A DNA stretch of 64,000 nucleotides from Clostridia bacterium. Lineage in GTDB: Bacteria > Bacillota > Clostridia > Christensenellales > CAG-138. The stretch spans positions 1 through 64,000 of the forward strand of contig JAFWMS010000014.1 in NCBI GenBank assembly GCA_017545535.1. The letters run 5' to 3'. The notes under the pieces were generated by a model, which saw only the letters and a program-made list of their open reading frames with translations, was not told where the DNA came from and ran no database searches. The stretch's first letter is position 1. Every line of letters begins with the position of its first letter. Positions 48,880 to 57,258 of this stretch are shown piece by piece. The position numbers were made by a program, and so were the translations under genes.

Positions 48880-49958
48880 ACCTTCCGCCTCCTTCCGCTG
48901 GTAAACACCCACATTCCCACCACGACAGTCAAAAGGGCAGGGACGACCAGGACGATCCAGGAGCTGTCCTCCCCATAGTACATGGCCGCCGCGCCGATCT
49001 CGGGCAGGGTCTGGGGATCGAAGGGGATGCCGCTCTGCTCACAGAGGGCTCGCACGTTCAGCAGATGGATGGTTGGAATGCCCTTGGCAAGATACCGCTC
49101 CGTGAGGCCGCTGTTGTCGCTGATAGAAAGAGGCTGCCGCTTCAGCAGGCCGCTGCCCACGGAAAGCATGACGGTGTTGTCCTCATGGCCCAGCCCCAAG
49201 CCGTTGCCGCCGACGTTCACGAAGGCCTTGATATCCCCGTATGCTTCCTCATGGAGGGCGATGTCCTGCCGGAAGCTTTCGATGGTGGCCGGAGCAAGGC
49301 CCGCCTCCACAAGGCGCGCCTTCAGGGCCTCCACAGCCGCTATGTCCTCCTCTTCCTCCAGCACATAGGCCATCATGTTATAGCCCATGTCCCCGCCGCC
49401 GCCCATGGTGACCAGCACCGGCAGCCGGGAGATAAGGCCCTCGTCATAGAGGGTCTTGACCATCTCGGGAAAGGCGTATTCCGGGTTGTTGGCCCCGTAT
49501 TTGGAGGAGCCCACGGAGGTAGAGTAGCGGATGTCCAGGCCCATGACCTCTGCCGCGCAGAGGACCGCCAAATTGAGCCCCGGATAGGAGCCCGAGAGGT
49601 TGGCGCCCACCGGGTCCCCGGCCTTGAGCCCCGCCTCGGAAAAGTAGCGGACGCACAGGGCGGCAAAGTCGGGGAGCTGACTGGTGCGCTTCTCCTCCAG
49701 CCCCGCGGCGGTGGTCATGATGGCCGTAAAGTCATAGCCCATAAGGCCGATGCCCAAAGTATCCTCCTCCGCCAGAGCCACCCCTCGCCGAGCCTTCTCC
49801 TCTCGGATGAGGGCCGCCGCCTGGGTATGGAGCCGGGCCGCCGCCGCCATCCTGTCCGCATAGGGTAGCCGCCGCCGGCAACCCGCCAGGGAGTCGATTC
49901 CCAAGAGAAAGGCGAGGATAAAACAGATCAAGGATAGGTTGTGGCGCTTTCCCCTCAT
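48876..49958 (-). CDS. pgsW: Poly-gamma-glutamate system protein PgsW-like, first copy
   Basis: A 360-residue protein parallel to the next gene, with KRTSQLPDFAALCVRYFSEA, PGLNLAVLCAAEVMGLDIRY, SVGSSKYGANNPEYAFPEMV and FVNVGGNGLGLGHED. The N-terminal helix ends in a LAGC sequence, a possible lipobox, unlike the second copy, so this copy may be a lipoprotein. Overlaps pgsC and the second copy by four bases each. In known clusters such proteins accompany PgsB and PgsC and help polymer export or assembly; the mechanism is unknown. Confidence 0.8.
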   Translation of the reverse strand: MRGKRHNLSLICFILAFLLGIDSLAGCRRRLPYADRMAAAARLHTQAAALIREEKARRGVALAEEDTLGIGLMGYDFTAIMTTAAGLEEKRTSQLPDFAALCVRYFSEAGLKAGDPVGANLSGSYPGLNLAVLCAAEVMGLDIRYSTSVGSSKYGANNPEYAFPEMVKTLYDEGLISRLPVLVTMGGGGDMGYNMMAYVLEEEEDIAAVEALKARLVEAGLAPATIESFRQDIALHEEAYGDIKAFVNVGGNGLGLGHEDNTVMLSVGSGLLKRQPLSISDNSGLTERYLAKGIPTIHLLNVRALCEQSGIPFDPQTLPEIGAAAMYYGEDSSWIVLVVPALLTVVVGMWVFTSGRRRKV

Positions 49959-50377
49959 AGCATGCCCACCCACAACAAGCACAGGGCGCAGAGGGCAGCC
50001 ACCGCACACAGGGAGATGCCGGTCTTCACGAAGCCCTGCCGCTGCAGATCCCGCACCAGCAAGGCCGGGACCAGGTAGCCGATGACCCGGATGCCAAAGG
50101 GCAGTACCCCCAGAAGGCCCACCACATAGGTGAGAGCAAAGCTCAAAACCACGTTCACGGCGAAGAGCCGCCTGCCGTAGAGGATCAGATACCGGCTGAG
50201 GAGCTTGTCCAGGCCGTAGACCCCTAGCACCACGACCAGGCTGTAAGCGATGCGCCAGGGATCGTTGAGGCTCAGCGCAAAGTAGACCGGAGCCACCAGG
50301 CCGCCGGTGCTCAGGCCCGTGATCTCGGAATAGAGCACGGCGATGAGGACGCCCACGATGACGATCTTGCTATACAT
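49955..50377 (-). CDS. pgsC: Poly-gamma-glutamate synthesis membrane protein PgsC
   Basis: A 140-residue protein with about four helices, the membrane partner of PgsB/CapB. The N-terminus has YSEITGLSTGGLVAPVYFAL, the typical TGLSPGGxVxPGY-like block of PgsC, and the middle SRYLILYGRRLFAVNVVLSFAL matches the family. Overlaps pgsB by eight bases and pgsW by four, giving a tightly coupled unit. Confidence 0.9.
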   Translation of the reverse strand: MYSKIVIVGVLIAVLYSEITGLSTGGLVAPVYFALSLNDPWRIAYSLVVVLGVYGLDKLLSRYLILYGRRLFAVNVVLSFALTYVVGLLGVLPFGIRVIGYLVPALLVRDLQRQGFVKTGISLCAVAALCALCLLWVGML

Positions 50378-51536
50378 GCTTCTGCTCCCCTCCTATGTTC
50401 ACCGGCTGCTCGATAAGCTCCTTTTGAGCCCGCTCTACCAATCGCATGCCTTCGTTTTTGATATTTCCAACCGCCAATATCAGGCGGGGCACGTCGCTTG
50501 CAAAGGGGATCTCCTCCGCCAGCCGGAAGCCTTTGACCTCCGCCTCCAGGGCGGCCCGGCGGCACATCCGGGAAAGAGCCCGCTGCTCGTCCCCCAGGAG
50601 CCAGATCTGCTTCGGCTCCATCTCCCGGCACAGGCGGACCATGTCCAGGGCCCGGGCGGGCCGATCGCCCCGGTTGTTGATGAGGATGACCAGCTCCTCC
50701 CCCCCTTCGCCTCGGGTGGTCTCATAGATCATCTTGGTGGAGCTCACGTCGTTGGCGGAAAGGGCGTTGACAAAGGTCAGGTTTTTGCCCCCGAACACGG
50801 ACAGGGCGAAGGGATCCCGAACGAAGGACTTGACCCCCTCGAAGGCGGTTTGCCGGTCCATCCCCAGCCCCTGACAGACAGCCAGAGCCAGGGCCACGTT
50901 TTCGGGGAAATCCAGCTTCCTGGCGCCGGGAAGATCCTCCAACGACGCCGGGTCGGATATGGTCAGGATGCTGGAAAGCTTCTTTGCCCGGGCAGCCATC
51001 CGGTCCGGGAAATCCCGCTCCGCCGTGAAGATGAGCCCCTTTTCCGGCAGCATCTCCATGAGGCATTCCAAGATCTCCTCCCGGGTGTCCCCCATGACAT
51101 CCATATGATCGAGACGGGCGTTGGTGATAACGCCCACGTCGCAGCGAAGCATGTCCCTTCCCGACACCCGCTGATACTCCGGCTGCAGGGCCATGCACTC
51201 GATCACCAGGATATCCGCCTTTTCCTGGGCAGCCTTGTGCATATATTTGAGCTGCTCCCGGATGTTGGCCGGGGCCTTGCGCTCGATGAGCTCCTGCCGC
51301 CCGTCGGGATGGATGGCGATGGGCAGGGTGCCCGTGGTCTTGCACAGGACCCGGTGCCCTCCGGCAGCAAGCCCGGCCGCGATCATGCGGGTCACAGTGG
51401 ACTTGCCCCGGGTGCCGTTCACATAGATCACGTGGGCGAGGGCCTTCCGGTCCCTGCGGGCCTGCAGCGCCTCCCATAGGAGATGCAGGAACAGCAGACA
51501 GGACAATATGAGGATTAGCAACTCTGTTCTATCCAT
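50370..51536 (-). CDS. pgsB: Poly-gamma-glutamate synthase PgsB/CapB
   Basis: ATP-dependent ligase of the Mur-ligase type that adds glutamate through gamma bonds at the membrane. A 388-residue product with an N-terminal helix (about 5-24), the P-loop VIYVNGTRGKSTVTRMIAAG (about residue 37), VIECMALQPEYQRV, GVITNARLDHMDVMG and an LINNRGDRPARALDM block. The promoter puts the first transcribed base almost on the ATG, and no Shine-Dalgarno is visible, so translation may be leaderless. No pgsA/capA gene follows in this window. Confidence 0.92.
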   Translation of the reverse strand: MDRTELLILILSCLLFLHLLWEALQARRDRKALAHVIYVNGTRGKSTVTRMIAAGLAAGGHRVLCKTTGTLPIAIHPDGRQELIERKAPANIREQLKYMHKAAQEKADILVIECMALQPEYQRVSGRDMLRCDVGVITNARLDHMDVMGDTREEILECLMEMLPEKGLIFTAERDFPDRMAARAKKLSSILTISDPASLEDLPGARKLDFPENVALALAVCQGLGMDRQTAFEGVKSFVRDPFALSVFGGKNLTFVNALSANDVSSTKMIYETTRGEGGEELVILINNRGDRPARALDMVRLCREMEPKQIWLLGDEQRALSRMCRRAALEAEVKGFRLAEEIPFASDVPRLILAVGNIKNEGMRLVERAQKELIEQPVNIGGEQKHV

Positions 51537-51542
51537 GGTTCC

Positions 51543-51571
51543 ATTGTACTCACCGCGCCCGTCTCTGTCCA
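51543..51571 (-). promoter_or_regulatory. Promoter of pgsB, close to the start codon
   Basis: Minus-strand TGGACA (51566-51571), 17 bases, TACAAT (51543-51548). The -10 ends seven bases before the pgsB ATG. Confidence 0.65.
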
Positions 51572-51583
51572 GTTTTTGTATGC

Positions 51584-51611
51584 AAAAAGGACGGCGGATA
51601 CTCCGTCGTCC
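51584..51611 (-). terminator. Terminator of the deacylase operon
   Basis: Minus-strand GGACGACGG, loop AGTAT, CCGCCGTCC (one mismatch), TTTTT. It lies 20 bases beyond the deacylase stop and just before the pgsB promoter. Confidence 0.8.
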
Positions 51612-51630
51612 TTGTTTTTGGGCGGATCGC

Positions 51631-52770
51631 TTATCTCAGATAGAGACCGAGATCATCCGTTTCCACCATTTCATTGTAATCTGGCACGTTGCCGATGATG
51701 ATGGCGCGGCCGTCGTCGTCCAGGCTGTCGTTATAGGCCTCGATGAAGGCTGCACAGCCGGCGATGTGCCGGGCAACACGCAGAGACAGGGGGAAGTTGC
51801 CCGCGCTGTAGTCCACGTAGAGGAGGCCCAGTTCCTGCGCCTTCACGTAGCAAGGATCCGCGCCGGTGAGGACCAGCGCTTCGTCCGTGTAGCCGCGGAA
51901 CCGACCCTGGGAGGGGTTGCCCACCTCAAGCAGCAGGGCGTAGGTGTCCGTAGCGTCGCCCAGCTCCCGGTGGGTGAGGCCGTGGAGGGTCACGGGCGAG
52001 GGCTCAAGACGCATGCTGATGTCCTCCATCTCCAGATTCAGCACGCCCTCGGCGGCGATGGCCATGGCCCGCTCATGGGCCACACAGGCGTTGTTCACCG
52101 CGTATTCGGGGCTGGATTCATGGAGGTCGATCTCCATGTCGATCTTCTCGGTGTTGATCATCTTGGTCACGGCATAGGCCACCTGCTCAGAGAGGGTGCC
52201 GTACTTCACACCGGGATAGCAGCGGTTCAGGTTCCGGGTCTCGGAACCGGACAGACCCTGGCCAGAAGGCTTATGGGTGTAGATGTCCGGATCGGGCCAC
52301 TGATCGATGGGATTCGCGGCGCGGGATCCGAAATGGAAGGTCCGCACGTCCCCATCGGAGGTGGTGAAGTGGATGTACTGGGGCTGGCCCTCCAGGGGGT
52401 CATTGTGGGAGAGGCCGGACATGTTGATCTGGGGGATCACATAGACCGTGCCCTTTTCCACCGTGAGCTGCTCCAGCATGACCACGGCGGCCATGTGACC
52501 CGCGGGCTCGTTGGCATGGGTGCCGCCCAGGATCAGGATGCTGCCGCCGGGCTCCTTGCCTTCGAGGACGTAGATATCCACGTTGGCGATGGTGCCCTTC
52601 AGGTTTTTGTTGTAGGTGGAGAGCTTATAGGTCCGGGTGACGCCGCTGCCCTCGGTCACGATGTCTTCCTGGAAGTGGCGCTTCTGATAGAAGCTGTTGC
52701 CGGCGATCGCCGCGCAGACGATGGCGATGGCCAGGATGATGCAGGTGCTGAGAATACCTTTTTTCTTCAT
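51631..52770 (-). CDS. Membrane-anchored zinc deacylase/carboxypeptidase (AstE/AspA- or M14-like)
   Basis: A 379-residue protein with an N-terminal helix (about residues 6-24) and an outside catalytic domain. GSILILGGTHANEPAGHMAA has the HxxE zinc pair (His-Ala-Asn-Glu); ETRNLNRCYPG has the NxNR-type substrate motif; EIDLHESSPEY has the third zinc His (DLHES). This is the succinylglutamate desuccinylase/aspartoacylase group, related to M14 peptidases. Being next to pgs and GGT genes, it may act on gamma-glutamyl or acylated glutamate at the surface; that is inference. Last gene of the long minus-strand unit. Confidence 0.78.
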   Translation of the reverse strand: MKKKGILSTCIILAIAIVCAAIAGNSFYQKRHFQEDIVTEGSGVTRTYKLSTYNKNLKGTIANVDIYVLEGKEPGGSILILGGTHANEPAGHMAAVVMLEQLTVEKGTVYVIPQINMSGLSHNDPLEGQPQYIHFTTSDGDVRTFHFGSRAANPIDQWPDPDIYTHKPSGQGLSGSETRNLNRCYPGVKYGTLSEQVAYAVTKMINTEKIDMEIDLHESSPEYAVNNACVAHERAMAIAAEGVLNLEMEDISMRLEPSPVTLHGLTHRELGDATDTYALLLEVGNPSQGRFRGYTDEALVLTGADPCYVKAQELGLLYVDYSAGNFPLSLRVARHIAGCAAFIEAYNDSLDDDGRAIIIGNVPDYNEMVETDDLGLYLR

Positions 52771-52784
52771 CGCTTTGCTCCTCC

Positions 52785-52940
52785 TTATTTGATCATGAAG
52801 ATCCGAAGGATCAAGCAGACCAGGATCATCGCGCAGCTGATCTTATCCACCACCTTGGTTTCCTTGAAGAGCATGTTGTAGAGGACGCTGGCAAAGACCA
52901 TCACGGCGATGGCAAGATAAATGATCGTAGTGAATGTCAT
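52785..52940 (-). CDS. 51-residue membrane protein
   Basis: A small gene that I read directly: starts MTFTTIIYLAIAVMVFASVL, ends RIFMIK, ATG at 52940 after GGAGGAAGCAGCT. Two membrane helices (about 3-22 and 32-49) joined by a loop with KETKVVDK. It lies 13 bases after the DctM-like gene and 14 before the deacylase, so it is part of the operon. It takes the place where TRAP systems have the DctQ subunit but is far too small and has only two helices. Possibly a partner of the permease. Confidence 0.65.
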   Translation of the reverse strand: MTFTTIIYLAIAVMVFASVLYNMLFKETKVVDKISCAMILVCLILRIFMIK

Positions 52941-52953
52941 AGCTGCTTCCTCC

Positions 52954-54240
52954 TTAGAACAGACCGGCGATGAGCTTGGACTTCGCCAGGAAGAACGCAG
53001 CCCAGGCCAGCAGGATCACGATGGGAATGATGCACTTCTTCAGGATCAGCGTGTACTTCTTCACGCCGGTGACCTGCGCGGCAAAGAGACCGGCAAGGGC
53101 CGTCGGCGGCATCATGTCGCCCACGGAGGCGATCAGGCTGATGGCCGCCAGGACCACCACCGCGTTGCCGCCCAGATAGGAGGCGTAGATGTACGCGAAG
53201 GGCACGCCCAGCACGGAGCAGGCGCCGAAGGACGACACCGCGCCGAACAGGGGGATGCTGGTGCAGGCTACGATCAGCCACAGCACGGAGGGCAGACCGA
53301 GACACGTCATGACGATGAGGCCCCGGACGCCGGTGGCGGTCATGACCTCGATGAACATGCCGACGCCCATGAGGATGGCCATGACGGGGGTCGCCGTACG
53401 GATGGCCTCAGGGACGGTCTTGAGGATGTTGATCTTTTTGCCGGTGAACAGGCCCACGAAAGCGGACATCAGGAAGATCACGGGCATGCCCAGATCCTCC
53501 GTGACCTTCAGGACCTTGAAGAAGATCATGAGGATCACAAGAGCGATGAAGGGCAGATAGATCTTGAAGCCATACTCCTTGCGGATGGCGTCCTGTTTTT
53601 CCAGGGCCGGTTTGAGCTTCTCATAGTCCAGGTTCTTCACCTTCCGAAGACCCAGCAACAGCACGACGACGATGGCCAGGGGGAAGGTCAATAGAAGCAG
53701 GGGACCGGTGAAGCCCACGTAGGGCACGTCGATGCCGGCGCAGATGATGAGAGCCGCCGTGTTCACAGGCGGGGCGATCATGCCCAGCAGACCGCCCATG
53801 GCGATGATGGAACCGGCGGTCACCGCGTCACAGCCCATGAGCATGAGCACGGGGGCCATGATGGAACCGGCAGACAGCACGGCCGCCGTGGAGGAGCCGG
53901 TGATCATGCCCGGGAACATGATGATGAACATGATGAGGATCAGCAGAATGGCCGGGACCTTATGGAACTTCTCGATGATGAGGCTGGACAGAGCGTCCAG
54001 ACCGCCGGAGTCTTCGATGACCTTCATGAAGACCATGGCGCTGGCGATGGTGAGGATGGTGTCCACATAGCCGAACTCGCCCTCCACCATCATGCGAATG
54101 GTTTCCGTGCCCAGGCCGCCCTCGATGGCGCCGACCACGGCCGCCGCCATCATGGACACGCCCACGGGCCACTTCAACGCGAAGCATCCCACCATGAACA
54201 CGCCCAGCATGAGTACGAATGTAATCACATACGGTGTCAT
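52954..54240 (-). CDS. DctM-like permease (TRAP large subunit type)
   Basis: A 428-residue protein with about eleven helices. Features of the large TRAP/DctM-type membrane subunit: FPGMITGSSTAAVLSAGSIM, GGLLGMIAPPVNTAALIICA and VLAAISLIASVGDMMPPTAL, with the inverted GxxPP-type loops in both halves. No DctP binding protein or DctQ subunit is adjacent; a 51-residue two-helix protein follows instead. Substrate would be an acidic compound such as glutamate-like or dicarboxylic acid, which would fit the GGT context, but this is inferred. Confidence 0.75.
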   Translation of the reverse strand: MTPYVITFVLMLGVFMVGCFALKWPVGVSMMAAAVVGAIEGGLGTETIRMMVEGEFGYVDTILTIASAMVFMKVIEDSGGLDALSSLIIEKFHKVPAILLILIMFIIMFPGMITGSSTAAVLSAGSIMAPVLMLMGCDAVTAGSIIAMGGLLGMIAPPVNTAALIICAGIDVPYVGFTGPLLLLTFPLAIVVVLLLGLRKVKNLDYEKLKPALEKQDAIRKEYGFKIYLPFIALVILMIFFKVLKVTEDLGMPVIFLMSAFVGLFTGKKINILKTVPEAIRTATPVMAILMGVGMFIEVMTATGVRGLIVMTCLGLPSVLWLIVACTSIPLFGAVSSFGACSVLGVPFAYIYASYLGGNAVVVLAAISLIASVGDMMPPTALAGLFAAQVTGVKKYTLILKKCIIPIVILLAWAAFFLAKSKLIAGLF

Positions 54241-54295
54241 GTTTCTTCTCCTTTTACGCTTGACGCGGGCGTTCGCCCCGCGTCAGGCGGAAGTT

Positions 54296-55246
54296 TTACA
54301 GGCCAAAGAGTTCCTTCAGCACGTTCCGGGCATCGGCAGCCTTGGCCGCGTACGCCGTAGGCGTGTTGTTGGCCGCCAGGATATCATACATCAGGTGGTC
54401 CGCGTCGCCGCTCTCCACGATGATGGCGATATCCGCCGCCGCGAAAGCGGGCTTGATGAAGGAATCAGACAGGGTGCCGCGGCGGTCCGCACCGCCGGTG
54501 TGCATGGCGATGATGGTCATGCCCAGCTCCTTGGCTTTGGCGATGAGGGCATCCGCCCGCGCCAGCTCCTGATCGGCGTCGATACCGGCAGCGCCCAGGC
54601 CCTTGTTGGAACCGCCCACAGCCAGGATGATGACGCTATACTTGCTGGTCAGATCTTCCGCCTTGATGGTGCTGTTCTGATACACGTCCAGCTTGATCTT
54701 CTTGCACAGGGTGGCGACCACGTCCACGTCCGCGCTCTGGCCCACGCTGGTCAGAATGGCGGCTTTGCCGGCCAGGCTGCCGGGGGTGACGGCGGGCAGC
54801 TCGCCGGCGGCTGCCGGAGCAGCGGCCTGGGCGGCGGGTTCCGCGGCAGGCTCTGCGGCGGGCTCAGCAGCGGGCTCCTCCGTGGGCTCAGCAGCGGGCT
54901 CCTCCGTGGGCTCAGCGACGGGCTCGGTGGTTTCCGCCGCGGGCTCAACGGGGGCGGGCTCCGCGGGAACGGTCTCCACGGGGGCCACGGTCTGGGTCTG
55001 GGCGGCGGGGACATAGGCCACGGGAACGCCCTTCTCCTCCAGCTCCTTCACCTGCTCCTCCAGCACGGAGATCCGCGTGGAGAGGGCCAGCTTCTCCTCC
55101 AGATCCTTCTGCTTCTGCTCGAGAACAGCGATCTTGTTGAAGAGCTCAGCCACATCGTCCGCGTCAGCGGCCTCGAAGCCTCTGCCGCAGGCCGCGAAAG
55201 CGGTCAGCATGATGAGAACCAGCACGAGAGAAAGAATCTTTTTCAT
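54296..55246 (-). CDS. Lipoprotein with coiled coil and DUF6305-like domain
   Basis: A 316-residue lipoprotein: signal ending in TAFAAC (lipobox), a coiled coil (about 32-75: VAELFNKIAVLEQKQKDLEE), a long Pro/Ala/Glu spacer (about 85-150 with repeated EPTEEPAAEP) and a C-terminal alpha/beta domain (about 160-316) with LAGKAAILTSVGQSADVDVV, KYSVIILAVGGSNKGLGAAG, GMTIIAMHTGGADRRG and AIIVESGDADHLM. The last part looks like the DUF6305 domain, of unknown function, often found beside GGT and permease genes. I infer it is a surface binding component for the DctM-like permease. Confidence 0.65.
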   Translation of the reverse strand: MKKILSLVLVLIMLTAFAACGRGFEAADADDVAELFNKIAVLEQKQKDLEEKLALSTRISVLEEQVKELEEKGVPVAYVPAAQTQTVAPVETVPAEPAPVEPAAETTEPVAEPTEEPAAEPTEEPAAEPAAEPAAEPAAQAAAPAAAGELPAVTPGSLAGKAAILTSVGQSADVDVVATLCKKIKLDVYQNSTIKAEDLTSKYSVIILAVGGSNKGLGAAGIDADQELARADALIAKAKELGMTIIAMHTGGADRRGTLSDSFIKPAFAAADIAIIVESGDADHLMYDILAANNTPTAYAAKAADARNVLKELFGL

Positions 55247-55321
55247 TTCGATACTCTCCTTCTTTGGAATGAGCCGCCCACCCTCAGGTGGGCGGCTTGG
55301 TGTCGTTCGATGAGGCTTGGC

Positions 55322-57148
55322 TTAGAAAGCGACAGCCTTGTTGTCACGGCGAGGATCGGCGCCGCCATGGAGGCCGTCTTCACAGTAGAGCACGCCCTGG
55401 GTGGAGCCGGAGCTGCGATCCCAGTCGCCGCTGTAAGGAGTGACCTTATGGCCCAGGGCGACCAGCGCGTCGATGGTCTCCTGAGGAATACGGGTCTCAT
55501 AGCGGAGGTTGGCGGAGGCGTTGTCCGCGATACGGGGCTGGTTGACAGCTTCCTGCATATCCATGCCGAACACGACGGTATCCAGGATGATCTGGAGCAC
55601 GGCCACGATGATGGTGGCGCCGCCGGGGGAACCGACCGCCAGGAAGGGGCTGCCGTCCTCGTTGAGGACGATGGTGGGGCTCATGGAGGATAGAGGATAC
55701 TTGGCCTTGCCAACCGCGTTGGGGCTCTCGGGATTGCTGTCATAGTCAGCCATCTCGTTGTTCAGCAGGAAGCCGTAGCCATCAGGCGCGACATAGCTGC
55801 CGAAATAGCCGTTGATGGTGAAGGTGACGCAAACGATGTTGCCTTCCTTGTCCGCCACGGCGAAGGAGGTGGTATCCTGGTGCTCATAGTTGAAGGGATC
55901 GTGGGCCTCGGGCTCAAGGCAGCTGTCCATCTTGATGAGGGAGGCCAGGAACTTGCCGTACTCCTTGGTCATGAGGGCCTGAACCAGAGCATCCTCGGTG
56001 TTGGCGGCCAGGTACTTGGAGCGGTCGGAATAGACCAGCTTCATGGCCTCGGACAGGACATGGATGTACTCCACGCTGTTGTGACCCATGGCCTTCAGAT
56101 CGAAGTTCTCCAGGATGTTCAGCAGCTGGATGATGCAGGTGCCGCCGGAGGAGGGCAGGGGGCTGGAGATGACGGTCTTGCCCATGAAGGTGCCCTTCAC
56201 GGGTTCACGCAGGTCAGCCTCATACTCCTCGAAGTCCTTGGGCTGGAACACGCCGCCGTACTTGTTGGAGGCCTTGATCATGGCATCCTGCAGCTCGCCC
56301 TTGTAGAAGCCGTCGCGGCCCTGCTCCTGGATGAGCTTGAGGGCCTTGGCCTGCTGGGTGTTCTTGAACAGGTCGCCGGTGAAGTATGTGAACCGGCCCA
56401 GCTCATCCTGCGCCTCTTCGGGCAGGGTGTAGATGGACGCGAACTCGGGATAGGCCACCATGTTGGTGTAGGCGGAATCCAGGGAGACACCGGTGGTGGG
56501 CCCAATGAAGAAGCCGTTCTCGCACAGGTCGATGGCGGGCTGGACCGCATCGGCCAGGGTCAGCTTGCCGAACTTCTCCACGGCGTAGGCCATGCCAGCC
56601 ACGGTGCCGGGCACGCCGATGGAACGGCCGCCCTTGCTGTTGGCGCCGCCGACCACGGACCAACGCTTGGTCTCGGGATCCTGAATGACGGGCCAGAAGC
56701 TCTGGTCGCACAGCTCAGGAGCGCACTCACGGAAGTTGACGAAGTTGATGGTGCCGTCAGCCGCGCGCATGGTCATGAAGCCGCCGCCGCCGATACCGGA
56801 AGCCTGGGGCTCAGTGACGGAGATGGCGAAGGCAACCGCCGCCGCCGCATCAACCGCGTTGCCGCCCTTCTTCAGCACTTCGAGGCCGGCCTGGGCCGCC
56901 CAGGGAGTACCAGCGGAAACCACGGCGTTCTCACCGTTAGCGCCACGGCCTTCCAGGTTCAGTTCGCCGGTGGCGGGATCCCACAGCTGCCATCCGTCGA
57001 TTTCGGTAACACCGGTTTCCCACTTGAATTCGGTGTTCTCACCCTCGGCCATGGTGATGCGGGGCAACAGGGAGGCCGCCGCCATGGTGGCGCCGGCTGC
57101 CGCAGTTCCCTTCAGGAACGAACGGCGGGAGATTTCCTTCTTGCTCAT
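55322..57148 (-). CDS. ggt: Gamma-glutamyltransferase with Tat signal
   Basis: A 608-residue self-processing enzyme of the GGT/CapD family, which moves or hydrolyses gamma-glutamyl groups outside the cell. The signal SRRSFLKGTAAAGATMAAAS is a canonical Tat motif. The catalytic threonine is Thr426 in QDTTSFAVADKEGN, the new N-terminus after cleavage; the family blocks SGIGGGGFMTMRAADG and SSMSPTIVLNEDGSPFLAVG are present. I start at ATG 57148 after AAAGGAGGATAC. The gene lies directly after tatC; in Bacillus anthracis the related CapD anchors poly-gamma-glutamate to the wall. Confidence 0.93.
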   Translation of the reverse strand: MSKKEISRRSFLKGTAAAGATMAAASLLPRITMAEGENTEFKWETGVTEIDGWQLWDPATGELNLEGRGANGENAVVSAGTPWAAQAGLEVLKKGGNAVDAAAAVAFAISVTEPQASGIGGGGFMTMRAADGTINFVNFRECAPELCDQSFWPVIQDPETKRWSVVGGANSKGGRSIGVPGTVAGMAYAVEKFGKLTLADAVQPAIDLCENGFFIGPTTGVSLDSAYTNMVAYPEFASIYTLPEEAQDELGRFTYFTGDLFKNTQQAKALKLIQEQGRDGFYKGELQDAMIKASNKYGGVFQPKDFEEYEADLREPVKGTFMGKTVISSPLPSSGGTCIIQLLNILENFDLKAMGHNSVEYIHVLSEAMKLVYSDRSKYLAANTEDALVQALMTKEYGKFLASLIKMDSCLEPEAHDPFNYEHQDTTSFAVADKEGNIVCVTFTINGYFGSYVAPDGYGFLLNNEMADYDSNPESPNAVGKAKYPLSSMSPTIVLNEDGSPFLAVGSPGGATIIVAVLQIILDTVVFGMDMQEAVNQPRIADNASANLRYETRIPQETIDALVALGHKVTPYSGDWDRSSGSTQGVLYCEDGLHGGADPRRDNKAVAF

Positions 57149-57258
57149 AGAGTATCCTCCTTTGTATTTATAATCTCTTGATGGAACAAAGCTGCTTGGG
57201 CAGGGATGGACGGACAAGAGATTATATTTCTGTCAGTGCGGGGCGAAGGCTCCATAGG

